From positions 19,203 through 83,202 of the forward strand of contig JBOHFX010000107.1 in NCBI GenBank assembly GCA_050699875.1: DNA of 64,000 bases, in the 5' to 3' direction. Positions within the stretch are counted from its first letter, which is position 1, and each line of letters starts with the position of its first letter. Position numbers and translations under genes: made by a program. Below are positions 1-8,248 of the stretch, in pieces. The notes under the pieces are model-generated. The model saw only the letters and a program-made list of their open reading frames with translations, had not been told where the DNA came from and did not search any database. Source of the DNA: GCA-003244245 sp050699875. GTDB taxonomy: Bacteria > Actinomycetota > Actinomycetes > Mycobacteriales > Pseudonocardiaceae.

Positions 1-543
1 CTCGGCGATCACGGTGGCCGGCAGCAGGCTGGCGTAGCGCCCTACCAGGTCCACCGTCGGGCCGGCGGGGGCCAGTCGAGCGATCTCGTCGAGCAGCTCC
101 TCGGCGATCTCCTCGACGCGAGGACGCAGGGCGGCGACAGCCCGCGCACTGAATGCCCGAGTCACCAGTTTGCGGTAACGGGTGTGATCGGGCGGGTCGG
201 TCGCCAGCATGGATGGTGGCTCGATGGGTCCCAGCACCGCGCGGCCGCCGATCTTCATGCCCAGTCGTAGGACTCCGGGCAGCGCATCCAGGCGCAGCTG
301 GCCGAAGTCGGGGCTGCGCAGGACGGCCAGGCAGACGTCGTGGTGCGCCGAGATCAGGGCGAGGCCGGTGCGGACCAGTGGGCCCTGCGCGCGCAGCTCG
401 TCGTAGTACGGGAAGGGATTTTCACGGATCGCCGGATCGATCATCAGCCGCGAACCGAGATCGCCGGCGCGCATCTGACGCTGCACCGTGCGCCGGACGA
501 GCCCGTGCCGGACCACCCATCGGATCCCTCGTCGTAGCGCCAT
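1..543 (-). CDS. cytochrome P450, N-terminal part (cut by window edge)
   Basis: This reverse-strand frame is open for 181 codons from an ATG at 543 to the window edge, so the heme-binding Cys region is not visible. The protein has the typical P450 N-terminal half: a motif giving NPFPYYDELRAQGP near residue 50 and DPPDHTRYRKLVTRAFS near residue 115, the substrate-recognition and C-helix region of soluble bacterial P450s. P450s are heme monooxygenases that take electrons from a ferredoxin or flavodoxin. No redox partner is visible on this side. A palindromic operator lies 26 bp upstream of the start. Family membership is clear; the substrate cannot be inferred. Confidence 0.93.
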   Translation of the reverse strand, partial: MALRRGIRWVVRHGLVRRTVQRQMRAGDLGSRLMIDPAIRENPFPYYDELRAQGPLVRTGLALISAHHDVCLAVLRSPDFGQLRLDALPGVLRLGMKIGGRAVLGPIEPPSMLATDPPDHTRYRKLVTRAFSARAVAALRPRVEEIAEELLDEIARLAPAGPTVDLVGRYASLLPATVIAE

Positions 544-568
544 CGCGGCCTCCCACTGCCGGTCCTTG

Positions 569-588
569 CTAGACAAACGTATGTATAG
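569..588. promoter_or_regulatory. 20-bp imperfect palindrome, probable TetR-type operator of the P450 gene
   Basis: The sequence ctagacaaacgtatgtatag reads almost the same on both strands, with 16 of 20 positions symmetric and ACGT at the centre. It lies 26 bp upstream of the P450 ATG, and on the P450 strand it contains a TATACA-like -10 hexamer. TetR-family repressors commonly bind palindromes of this size and layout. No regulator gene is visible in this part of the window. The palindrome is seen directly; the repressor family is inferred. Confidence 0.5.
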
Positions 589-982
589 CATCAAATGGCT
601 CCCGCCGAGTACCTGTTCTGGTTGAGGGCGAGACCCGGACGGGCGGGCACGTCGGCTTGCGGAGGCGGCTGAGACATTACGGGCCGATCATGACACTCGG
701 TGATCGTCGTTGATACGTTCGTCACAGGCGAGCGGCCGCCGCGATCGAGTCGAGGAACGTGTTCCGACCAGCGCGTTGACCGGCAAATAATGGTCGGTTG
801 ACAGGTGATGACACGTTTCTGAACAGCATCCAAATGAAACGCCGAACACCGGCCCAGAATGACCGTTCGGCGCTGAAAGAGGACTCACGGCTTCCGATGC
901 CGTGTACCCGGGTGCGGAAATGTTAGGGCAACCTACACCCCCCTTCGGCGACCTTTACAGGTGGCCGGGAAACCGAGTTCAC
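589..982. other. intergenic region with one hairpin and the leader of the Rpf-like gene
   Basis: I find no convincing gene here. An 8-bp perfect stem pairs 840-847 with 865-872 around a 17-nt loop. A string at 923-935 (ttagggcaaccta) loosely resembles a DtxR/IdeR box. The region must hold promoters for the divergent P450 and Rpf-like genes, but no -10 or -35 pair stands out. Confidence 0.4.
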
Positions 983-1570
983 GTGTCCAGAGGTAAGCAC
1001 CGAGCGCCGACCCCACGCCGCCTACCCGGTATTGTTGCGGCAGCTGTTGTTCCAGTCGCCGCCGGTGGTCTACTCACTGACACCGCAGCCGCCGCGCCAA
1101 CCGTGAACTGGGATGCGATCGCACGATGTGAGTCAGGCGGGAACTGGGCCATCAACACCGGTAACGGTTACTACGGTGGGCTACAGTTCACACTCTCGAC
1201 GTGGCGGGCCAACGGGGGCGTCGGTAACCCCGCCGCCGCCACTCGGGATGAGCAGATCGCCGTAGCCGAGCGGGTGCTGGTCACCCAAGGAATTGATGCG
1301 TGGCCGGTGTGCGGGAAACACGCCAGAGACGCCGTCCGCCGCGCCCCGACGACGCCGGCGAAGCCAGCAACGCCCATTACACCCAGCGCACGGGCACCCT
1401 CAACTGGCTCGATGCTGGCCTACACCGTGGTTTCGGGTGACACGCTCTGGTCGATCGCTGCTAGCCACCAAGTGCCCGGCGGCTGGCGGCGGATCTTCGA
1501 GACCAACCGGGACAGCATCACCGATCCGGACCTGATCCGGGTCGGGCAATCGCTGCGAATTCCTCTGTAG
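983..1570 (+). CDS. secreted resuscitation-promoting-factor-like transglycosylase with LysM domain
   Basis: This is a predicted exported peptidoglycan-cleaving lytic transglycosylase of the Rpf type. The product begins MSRGKHR, followed by a signal sequence ending in an Ala-rich stretch. The transglycosylase-like domain starts VNWDAIARCESGGNW, with the catalytic Glu at residue 50 and a conserved Cys beside it. A Thr/Pro-rich linker leads to one C-terminal LysM peptidoglycan-binding domain of about 48 residues (YTVVSGDTLWSIA). The frame is open back to a GTG at 902. I prefer the GTG at 983 because it places the basic n-region and signal peptide at the N-terminus. Rpf proteins help restart growth of dormant actinobacterial cells; that role is inferred here. 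Confidence 0.9.
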   Translation: MSRGKHRAPTPRRLPGIVAAAVVPVAAGGLLTDTAAAAPTVNWDAIARCESGGNWAINTGNGYYGGLQFTLSTWRANGGVGNPAAATRDEQIAVAERVLVTQGIDAWPVCGKHARDAVRRAPTTPAKPATPITPSARAPSTGSMLAYTVVSGDTLWSIAASHQVPGGWRRIFETNRDSITDPDLIRVGQSLRIPL

Positions 1571-1598
1571 CCATCTGGAGTGCCAAGGAGAATCAACC

Positions 1599-1904
1599 AT
1601 GACCACGCATTCAGCGCCGACCGCGGCACAGAAGCTCGATGAATCAGGGGATGCCGGGCTGGGAGTTCGGTCCGTTGCTGAACTCGTCACCTCGACATTG
1701 TCCGGCCTGTATAGGCTCAATGACCAGTTCGTGCGCATGAAGGCCGCCCTCGGTGACGACGGGTACATCGATGTGGAAGTCACCCGCGTGTGTTTTGATG
1801 GCGATGACGCCACCGTGCGGGTATTGCTTTACCCCACCGCACCGGTTCCCGTCGTACCTCAATCCGTCACCAAGATCGGCGCTGGGCCCAGGGGCGCGGC
1901 CTGA
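1599..1904 (+). CDS. small hypothetical protein (101 aa)
   Basis: I do not recognise this protein. It starts at an ATG with a good AGGAGA ribosome-binding site 28 bp after the Rpf-like gene, so the two are probably cotranscribed. The middle (ELVTSTLSGLYRLNDQFVRMKAAL) looks helical and is followed by a stretch that could form strands. There is no signal peptide or membrane segment. Codon use matches the neighbours, which supports a real gene. Confidence 0.6.
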   Translation: MTTHSAPTAAQKLDESGDAGLGVRSVAELVTSTLSGLYRLNDQFVRMKAALGDDGYIDVEVTRVCFDGDDATVRVLLYPTAPVPVVPQSVTKIGAGPRGAA

Positions 1905-2056
1905 GCCCTGTCGCAGTCCTCGATCCGAAAGTTCGGTGATCAACGCAGCTTCGCCGTTTCGGGCCGGCAACGGGAATGTCCTGACGCGTACTGCCCGTTG
2001 AGCACAGTGGCGCCCTGATACGGCGTTGCCGTGAGAACTGACAAGATCGAGGGTGG

Positions 2057-3325
2057 GTGGTGGGCGTGGACGCGGGGCCGCAACCGACGTCCACTGGCGC
2101 CGCAACGGCCGCGCCCCGGCTGCCTGGCGAGGTGTGGGTCCTCGTCGCGGTCAGCTTCGTGATCGCGGTCGGTTTCGGCATCGTCGCGCCCGCGCTGCCG
2201 ACCTTCGCCCGCAGCTTCGATGTCAGTGTCACGGCGGCTTCGATCGTGATCAGTGCGTTCGCCTTCATGCGGCTGGCGTTCGCACCGGTCAGCGGCAAGC
2301 TGGTGTCGGCACTCGGCGAACGTCCGGTGTACATCTGGGGCATCATCGTGGTCGGCCTTTCGACCGGAGCCTGCGCGTTCGCGGCTGGGTACTGGCAACT
2401 GCTGGTGCTGCGGGCGCTCGGGGGTATCGGGTCGACCATGTTCACCGTGTCGGCGGTCGGGCTGTTGATCCGGCTCACGCCGCCGGCCTTGCGGGGACGG
2501 TCCACCAGCCTGTGGGCCACCAGCTTCCTGCTCGGCAGTGTCACCGGGCCGCTGGTCGGCGGTGGGTTGATCGCGATATCGCTGCGCGCGCCCTTCGTGG
2601 TCTACGCGCTGGCCCTGTTCGTCGCAGCCGCAGTGGCGTGGCTGTTTCTGCGGCGCTCGGTGGTGGTCGGTGTCGCACCGGCCGGGCACATCCCAGCGCT
2701 GACGGTGCGTGAGGCGTGGGCAAACCCGGCCTACCGCGCCGCGCTGGCGTCGAACTTCGCCAATGGCTGGGCGGTATTCGGTGTGCGCATCTCACTGGTG
2801 CCGCTGTTCGTGGTCGAAGCGCTGCACCGACCCGAGTCGCTGGCCGGCGTCGCGCTGGCGGTTTTCGCCGCGGGCAACGTGGCCATGCTCATGGTCTCCG
2901 GCAGGCTCGCGGACTCGCTCGGGCGCCGCCGACCGATGCTGGTCGGGCTGGTGGTCACCGGTGTTGCCACGATCTGGCTGGGTTTCACCGGCGGGGTAGC
3001 CGAGTTCCTGGTTGCCGCTTTGATCGCCGGCGCCGGCACCGGGTTGATCACGCCGGCGCAGGGGGCCACGGTGGCCGACGTGATCGGCTCCCAGTCCCGG
3101 GCTGGGCCGGTGCTGGCCGCTGTTCAGATGACCGCTGACATCGGCGCGATTCTGGGGCCGATCGCGGCCGGGCTGCTTGCCGACCAGATCTCCTACTCTG
3201 CGGCGTTCGCGCTGACCGGCAGCATCTCGTTGCTCGCCGCGGCGATCTGGTTGCGCTCGCCCGAGACGTTGCCGCCGAAGGACGCTCAACCCGCGCCGGT
3301 GCCGATTGGTGTGCCGACCAGCTAG
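2057..3325 (+). CDS. major facilitator superfamily transporter
   Basis: This is a 422-residue integral membrane protein with about 12 hydrophobic segments, the usual size for MFS drug/proton antiporters. The motif A region after the second segment (FAPVSGKLVSALGERPVYI) and its second-half counterpart (VSGRLADSLGRRRPML) are both recognisable. A cytosolic N-terminus of about 25 residues precedes segment 1. The start is the GTG at 2057; a GTG at 2053 is in another frame. Substrate is unknown; efflux of a small hydrophobic compound is the usual role of such proteins. It stands alone, with the thiol-redox pair downstream. Confidence 0.9.
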   Translation: MVGVDAGPQPTSTGAATAAPRLPGEVWVLVAVSFVIAVGFGIVAPALPTFARSFDVSVTAASIVISAFAFMRLAFAPVSGKLVSALGERPVYIWGIIVVGLSTGACAFAAGYWQLLVLRALGGIGSTMFTVSAVGLLIRLTPPALRGRSTSLWATSFLLGSVTGPLVGGGLIAISLRAPFVVYALALFVAAAVAWLFLRRSVVVGVAPAGHIPALTVREAWANPAYRAALASNFANGWAVFGVRISLVPLFVVEALHRPESLAGVALAVFAAGNVAMLMVSGRLADSLGRRRPMLVGLVVTGVATIWLGFTGGVAEFLVAALIAGAGTGLITPAQGATVADVIGSQSRAGPVLAAVQMTADIGAILGPIAAGLLADQISYSAAFALTGSISLLAAAIWLRSPETLPPKDAQPAPVPIGVPTS

Positions 3326-3372
3326 GTCGCTCCGGGACCCTGGTGCACCGCGCCACTGGCTAGTCTCATCGG

Positions 3373-3885
3373 ATGGCCGGTCTGTCCCGTTCTGTCGCCG
3401 ATGTGCTTCGCACCGTGGCGCGGCTGGTGTTGGCGGCGGTGTTCCTGCTCTCCGGCGCGCTCAAGGTGGTTGACCCGGCGCAGACCCGGATCGCGGTGGG
3501 GGCCTACGAGCTGTTGCCGTCGGGTCTGGTCGGGCCGGTCGCCACCGTGTTGCCGCTGGTGGAACTGGCGCTGGGAACCCTGCTGGTGGCGGGCGCGTTC
3601 ACCCGGTGGGTCGCGCTCGCCTCGGCAATGCTGCTCGCGGCGCTGATGTTCGGGGTGGCGCAGGCCTGGGCGCGCGGGTTGTCCATCGACTGCGGCTGCT
3701 TCGGCGGTGGCGGGCCGGTGGCCGAGGGCGACACCCGATACCCGCAGGAGCTCGCGCGGGACGCCGGCATGTTGCTGCTGGCATGGTGGCTCCTGGTGCG
3801 GCCCCGAACGGCGTTGAGTGTCGATGGGTGGCTGCACGCGAGCCCCGACGCCCGGCGCAGCCATCTTGATCAACCGGTTAGCTGA
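3373..3885 (+). CDS. MauE/DoxX-like membrane protein
   Basis: This 170-residue protein has about four membrane segments and a Cys-Gly-Cys-Phe-Gly motif after segment 3 (IDCGCFGGGG), the hallmark of the MauE branch of the DoxX superfamily. In actinobacteria such proteins often sit directly before a DsbA-like thioredoxin, as here, and are thought to pass reducing or oxidising equivalents across the membrane. The stop codon lies inside a 22-bp tandem duplication. The redox-partner role is inferred from gene context and the Cys pair. Confidence 0.85.
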   Translation: MAGLSRSVADVLRTVARLVLAAVFLLSGALKVVDPAQTRIAVGAYELLPSGLVGPVATVLPLVELALGTLLVAGAFTRWVALASAMLLAALMFGVAQAWARGLSIDCGCFGGGGPVAEGDTRYPQELARDAGMLLLAWWLLVRPRTALSVDGWLHASPDARRSHLDQPVS

Positions 3886-3921
3886 ACCCGGTCACATGAT
3901 TAGCTGAACCCGGTCACATGA
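3878..3921. repeat. 22-bp perfect tandem duplication at the MauE/DsbA junction
   Basis: Positions 3878-3899 are repeated exactly at 3900-3921. Copy 1 contains the stop codon of the MauE-like gene. Copy 2 contains an ATG at 3918 that opens the DsbA frame early. The exact identity suggests a recent slippage or recombination event. Confidence 0.95.
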
Positions 3922-3941
3922 ACTGTGAGAGGGGACATGTC

Positions 3942-4724
3942 GTGGGCGGTGCCGAGCGGGCCGAGCACAAGCGCAAGCGTCAGGCTGCTCCGGCGGTGAC
4001 GGCGGCCAGCGGGGGTGGGGGGTCCAACCGCACCCTGATCGCAGCCGTCGCCGTTGTTGTCGCGCTCGCCGTCGTCGTCGGAGCCGGGCTATTTCTGCAG
4101 AACCGCAACAAGCCGGATCCCCTCCCGGCCACGATCCCGCTCGCTGCCGCCGGCCCGGGATACCCGGTGACCGTACAGGGCGACGCCGTGGTGACCGGCA
4201 GCCCCCAGGCGCCCGTGACCATCGACATCTACGAGGACTTTCTGTGCCCGGGCTGCGGGCAGCTCGAGGAGCGCTATCACCAGCGGCTCGAGCTGGCTGC
4301 TGCGGACGACAAGGCCAAGGTGGTATACCACCCGGTCGCCATCATCGATGACCTCTCTGAGCCCGCCGGGTACTCGACATTGGCCGCCGGCGCCAGCTTC
4401 TGTGCGGCCGAGGCCGGCATCTTCCCGCGCTTTCACAACAGCCTGTTCGCCGCCCAGCCGAGTGAAGGCGGTCCAGGGTGGACCAGCGCCCAGCTCCAGC
4501 GGCTCGGCCGCGATCTGGGTGCCGGCGACGGCTTCACACGCTGCGTGCAGACCGGTGCCGAGCAGCGCGTCGCCGCCGCCACCGAGAACGCCCGCCGGTA
4601 CGTCAGCGGTCTACGACCTGATGGCCGGTTCGGTACTCCCAGCATCGTCGTGAACGGAGCGGTCGTCGACATCACGGACGAAGGCTGGTTGGACAAGGCG
4701 CTCAGCGGCGCCGTCCAACGCTGA
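3942..4724 (+). CDS. membrane-anchored DsbA-family thiol oxidoreductase
   Basis: The protein has a short cytosolic basic stretch, one membrane segment (about residues 29-53) and an extracytoplasmic thioredoxin fold with a CPGC active site at residues 102-105, followed by the helical insertion typical of DsbA. Two further Cys (ASFC and TRC contexts) may form a second pair. It likely oxidises or isomerises disulfides in exported proteins, together with the MauE-like protein upstream. I chose the GTG at 3942 because GAGAGGGGA stands at good spacing before it. The in-frame ATG at 3918 comes from the duplicated 22-bp unit and has no ribosome-binding site. Confidence 0.9.
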   Translation: MGGAERAEHKRKRQAAPAVTAASGGGGSNRTLIAAVAVVVALAVVVGAGLFLQNRNKPDPLPATIPLAAAGPGYPVTVQGDAVVTGSPQAPVTIDIYEDFLCPGCGQLEERYHQRLELAAADDKAKVVYHPVAIIDDLSEPAGYSTLAAGASFCAAEAGIFPRFHNSLFAAQPSEGGPGWTSAQLQRLGRDLGAGDGFTRCVQTGAEQRVAAATENARRYVSGLRPDGRFGTPSIVVNGAVVDITDEGWLDKALSGAVQR

Positions 4725-4802
4725 ACCAGTCCTGTTCAGGGATCACCACCGGTCTCATGTACGGTTGCCTACACGCTGCGGTGGGATCGTGGCGATCGCT
4801 TT

Positions 4803-4875
4803 GGGGCTGTAGCGCAGCTGGTAGCGCACCGCACTGGCAGTGCGGGGGTCACGGGTTCGAATCCCGTCAGCTCCA
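4803..4875 (+). tRNA. tRNA-Ala (anticodon GGC)
   Basis: The sequence folds into a full cloverleaf: acceptor stem GGGGCTG with CAGCTCC (one G-T pair), anticodon stem CCGCA/TGCGG, loop CTGGCAG with anticodon GGC at 4836-4838, and a T arm with GGTTCGAATCC. The discriminator base is A, followed by CC but not a full CCA. A strong hairpin follows at once. Confidence 0.97.
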
Positions 4876-4878
4876 CCG

Positions 4879-4911
4879 ACGAACGCCCAGGCCACTGGCC
4901 TGGGCGTTCGT
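4879..4911 (+). terminator. 15-bp stem-loop directly after tRNA-Ala
   Basis: Positions 4879-4893 pair perfectly with 4897-4911 around a 3-nt loop. The stem is GC-rich and starts 4 nt after the tRNA. There is no run of T, which is common for actinobacterial terminators. It is also the first part of the ~110-bp repeat found twice more in the window. Confidence 0.75.
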
Positions 4912-4987
4912 GCTTCTCTGGTGTGCGAGTAGTCCCTCTACCCGTACGGAGAGAGTCGTGATCCGTATCCCGTTCGCGCCGCATGAG
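4879..4987. repeat. tRNA-Ala-adjacent repeat, copy A
   Basis: This block has a cccagg...cctggg hairpin, then gcgttcgtgcttctctggtg, tgtgcgagt, a tctct...acggagagag element and gatccgtatcccg. The same order of elements recurs at 13941-14060 (copy B) and 14607-14728 (copy C). Copy A immediately follows the tRNA and is likely the original; the others may be integration scars. Confidence 0.8.
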
Positions 4988-5166
4988 TTAGTGACGTCCG
5001 CACTTGGCTCCCCTCTATGTCAAGACGGCGGCGCGGGGAGGCGTAGCGTTCGGTGGGCGGGTCCGGAAAGTGACTGTTCCGAAGAGTTGACTGTAGGGGT
5101 TGGGTCGGCCGCGCTGGTGTGAGAGTCGTTCCCCGGTGTCCTTCCGGGTCCGCTTCTGTGTTGTGG

Positions 5167-5421
5167 TTATCGATGACGCCAGTCGGTGACGAGTTGTTTG
5201 TAGACGTTGGACAGGTGTCGTTTCAGGCAGCGTAGGGCTTCTCGGGGTGTTTTACTGTCGGCGAGTTTGCGTCGGTAGTAGGCGCGGCCTTTGGTGTTGT
5301 GGCGGAGCTGGACGATGGCCATGATGTGGAGGACTCGGTTGATACGCCGGTTGCCGGCTCGGGAGAGCGGTGGCGTTGATGGTCGCCGCTGGAGGCGTCG
5401 ATTGTGGTGGTGGCGTTGCAA
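5167..5421 (-). pseudogene. IS110-family transposase remnant (C-terminal end)
   Basis: The reverse-strand frame encodes GNRRINRVLHIMAIVQLR, then KGRAYYRRK and PREALRCLKRHLSNVYKQL. These match the last ~65 residues of IS110/IS116-type (Transposase_20) enzymes. The N-terminal DEDD catalytic domain is missing, so this is a fragment. It directly follows the stop codon of the beta-helix gene, which suggests that the rest of the element was lost when that region was acquired or rearranged. Confidence 0.85.
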
Positions 5422-5433
5422 CGGATTTCGAGC

Positions 5434-7422
5434 CTACTGACAGCTCTCGATGTAGCCCCTGTCGAGGCCGCTACCGCAGTACGTCTTGTTCAGGCTGTTG
5501 AGCGCCCGGTCGCGGGCCGGCGATCCGGCCTGCGTGTAGTAGTTCGTCAGGTCGATGAACAGCGGATTGCCAACCCTGTAGACGGATGGTACGGATGACT
5601 CGGGCTGGCCCGTCATCGTCCACGACCGCGGATCGTGGGCCGTTTCAGCGATCTTGAAGCGGTTGTAGTTCGCGCCCGTCTGGGTCAGGCCTGGGTGCCA
5701 GAACAAGTTGTAGTTGCTGTCGATTGCCGTTCCTTCATTGACAATGTCCACCCACAGGCGTGGCTCGGCGCCCGTGGTGGTCGTATGCGTGATGATATTG
5801 TTCCAAATGTCGACATTATTAGGGATTGTTGCCGGATCTTTCACGATGATGTCCGCGGACAACTGGATACCGGTCGTCGGAACGTTGCTGAGCGTGTTGT
5901 TGTAAACATCGACGTGGTTGGCATTGGTCAGCTGGATACCGCGTCCGCGGCACCGGCCTTGGTCGTCAGTGTCACCCCCAGGCTGGACCTGGCGGTAGTA
6001 GTTGTTTTCAATCAAGTTGTTACGGATCAGGACAGCTTGGACTTTCTTTTCTTCCGTGCCGACTAATATACCCCCGCAGGCGTTGCTGATGCGGTTGTTC
6101 TCGATCAGTATGTTACGGGCGAACTGATGGATCACAATACCGGCACCGTTAGAGTTGTTGTTGTTACGCACCGCGTCGTAGCGCATGGTAGTCGGCCTGA
6201 ACTCCTTGACGCTGCTGGCATTCGCATTAGTGCTCAGCGGCGAGGAACTTCCGCTGATGGTAAGGTATTGGCATGATTTTATGTCAAAGCCGTCTTCTGA
6301 AACGTTCTGGTTGAAGACTGTAGGATTGGCGATGTCGTTCACTACCTTGTTGTCGACGATAGCGATGTCCATCGGGTCGCCGGCATCATTACGCGTCTCA
6401 GCTACCCTTGAGCCCAGGCACTGGAGACCGTCGCCGCCATTGTTCTTGAAGGTATTAAGGTCTACGCGCAGCCGCTTGACCGATGCCCTGGTTGGCTGCG
6501 GCGACGGTTCTTGGGATGTCATCGGAGGCGTATAACTCTTCAGCATCATGCCCTCGACGGCTACGCCATGGGCATCCCAGCGGTAATGCTTGTCTGACGC
6601 ATGGGTATACTGCGGGTCGTCAAACCTGAGTTGGCCGTTCGGTTGTGACGGGTTGACAGGAGTTTCTGTCATCCAGCGCTGGAAGTTTTCGATGGTATTC
6701 CGCCGCAGCAAGGTGTCGTGTACGCGGCCGCGCACCAGAATGCCCTGTCCCGCCTTACCGTTGCGGATCTTCATGTTCTGGATGATGATGTGATGCACCG
6801 CGCCGGTTACCGCGCTCGGATTATCCACTCCGTTCTCATCGACCTCATTGGCACCATGGCCTTCCAGGCGCACTCCTGGGCCGTCTCGCTGCTGCCGGTC
6901 GATCGTGAAGCCGTCAAGGATCCAGTACCCCATTGAGGGTAACGAGTTGTTGCCGAAATCGAAGACCGGGTAGTCGGCACCCGTTTTCACCGTATCGGGT
7001 ACGATAGACATCGCTCCCGTAGTGAGGAATGTAATTGGTTTGTCCCACGTGCCCGTCGCGGCTGGAACGATATGGTTCTCCTTGTACGTGCCGCCAGCAA
7101 CGCAGACGAAGTTTCCTTCTTTTGCCTGAGCGAACGCATACTTCAATGAGCGCCAAGGGTCAGTCTGCGAAAGGCCGCTGCCGCCGCCCGTCCCGTCTGG
7201 GCTGGCTACCACCCACCGGTTGCATGGACTGAATGTCCGGTTAGTCCATGCCAGATGTGGGTCAGCCCGGTTGCCCACGCCTTCAGGCAGATTCAGGCCG
7301 GGTTTCAATGACGCGTCGACTGAGCTGGTCGTGGCCTGCGCCGGCACCGCAGGCACCAGCAGCGCCGTAATATACGCCAGTGCCATCACGATGACGCACT
7401 GGACCCGCGATCTTTTTCTCAT
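5434..7422 (-). CDS. secreted right-handed parallel beta-helix repeat protein
   Basis: This is a 662-residue exported protein. A signal peptide covers about residues 1-30 (basic start, hydrophobic core, PAQA site). A DUF1565-like opening follows (DGTGGGSGLSQTDPWRSLKYAFAQA, cut short here), then from about residue 190 to 560 many strand-turn units rich in Asn and Ile such as ILIENNRISNACGGILV and VDVYNNTLSNVPTTGIQL. Such beta-helices are typical of pectate-lyase-like and other polysaccharide-active or surface-binding proteins. I see no catalytic triad I can assign. A good AGGGAG site precedes the ATG. Base composition is clearly lower in GC and codon use more relaxed than in the core genes, which points to horizontal acquisition. 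Confidence 0.88.
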   Translation of the reverse strand: MRKRSRVQCVIVMALAYITALLVPAVPAQATTSSVDASLKPGLNLPEGVGNRADPHLAWTNRTFSPCNRWVVASPDGTGGGSGLSQTDPWRSLKYAFAQAKEGNFVCVAGGTYKENHIVPAATGTWDKPITFLTTGAMSIVPDTVKTGADYPVFDFGNNSLPSMGYWILDGFTIDRQQRDGPGVRLEGHGANEVDENGVDNPSAVTGAVHHIIIQNMKIRNGKAGQGILVRGRVHDTLLRRNTIENFQRWMTETPVNPSQPNGQLRFDDPQYTHASDKHYRWDAHGVAVEGMMLKSYTPPMTSQEPSPQPTRASVKRLRVDLNTFKNNGGDGLQCLGSRVAETRNDAGDPMDIAIVDNKVVNDIANPTVFNQNVSEDGFDIKSCQYLTISGSSSPLSTNANASSVKEFRPTTMRYDAVRNNNNSNGAGIVIHQFARNILIENNRISNACGGILVGTEEKKVQAVLIRNNLIENNYYRQVQPGGDTDDQGRCRGRGIQLTNANHVDVYNNTLSNVPTTGIQLSADIIVKDPATIPNNVDIWNNIITHTTTTGAEPRLWVDIVNEGTAIDSNYNLFWHPGLTQTGANYNRFKIAETAHDPRSWTMTGQPESSVPSVYRVGNPLFIDLTNYYTQAGSPARDRALNSLNKTYCGSGLDRGYIESCQ

Positions 7423-8248
7423 ATTCCACTCCCTTTGTGTTGTAATTTAACCAATTATAAATTTAGTCCGCGCGTACCGGTAAAGGGGAATGCCACAGCA
7501 ATTCGCAGGCTTTTGTGCTAGCCGCCGCAGCTCCGTATCGTCGCCTTCATCATGATGTCGGACGACTCTATAGAGAAAGGGCGTGCCGCTCGTGGTAATG
7601 CTAATGTAGACGTTGTCGCAAACTAGGACTCATTTGATTTATAAAAGGCAATTTCCAAGCCTTCTCTCCTTTGAGCTCGATTTGCCCAGGAAGTATCCAC
7701 CGACTGCTGCGACCCCACGCCACTCTGGGGCGGATCAATCGCGACATTCACCGCACTCGCCCCGGAGACAGGCCCGTCACCAGCAGGCTCAAGCTTATCC
7801 CTAACAAGCCGCGTTTAACCATGAACACCATCGTGCTTGCTTCACGCACTCCACTTCCGTTATTACCCATCCGCCATGAAAATGACCACAACGTCTAGCA
7901 TTAGACGGCATCTCCCAAATCTCTCCTCAATTCAATTTATCAGTAAAAATGTGAGGTATTTCAGATCAACCACTGCGCTAGGAAACCATAGCGAGGATCT
8001 CCGTGCCTATCTAGACAATACACAAAAGTCCCTTCGGGGTCTTTGGGTTAAGCATATGCGCCGGCTTCCGCTGTCCCACTTCAAGGTCTGCCTATCAAGA
8101 CACGAGCAGCTTTTCATGACTTCCCGTGAACGTGCCTGCCGGCCGCCCCGACCCCCGAGGTGACCTAAACCCACCCTCGGCTGGATTCAGGACGGTTCAC
8201 GCAACTCCCGACTCTCGATTCCGTCACGCCGGCGGAAGGGCCGTGTGC
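7423..8248. other. 826-bp AT-richer intergenic stretch
   Basis: I find no supported gene. The frames are short and lack ribosome-binding sites or recognisable products. The composition matches the beta-helix gene next to it, so it is probably part of the same acquired segment. Its left end holds the probable promoter of the beta-helix gene. Confidence 0.6.
7454..7484 (-). promoter_or_regulatory. possible promoter of the beta-helix gene
   Basis: Reading toward the gene, a perfect TATAAT -10 hexamer lies at 7459-7454, about 30 bp before the ATG at 7422. A TTTACC string at 7484-7479 could be the -35, with a 19-bp spacer. The -10 match is strong; the -35 is uncertain. Confidence 0.35.

Noticed and set aside
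918..936. DtxR/IdeR iron box upstream of the Rpf-like gene
   Set aside because: The right half (ttagggcaaccta) is similar, but the left half is degenerate, giving about 13 of 19 matches, and Rpf genes are not usual iron-regulon members.
700..982. c-di-AMP (ydaO-type) riboswitch before the Rpf-like gene
   Set aside because: Such riboswitches are known upstream of actinobacterial rpf genes, but the hallmark strings (a GGGGGACCC-like stretch and the GTCAGCTAACCTCG-like 3' part) are absent; only a simple hairpin is present.
4769..4984. protein-coding frame on the reverse strand across tRNA-Ala and its 3' flank
   Set aside because: The frame is the complement of the tRNA and its hairpin. Similar TRTPEKHERPG frames in copies B and C come from the repeated DNA, not from a gene.
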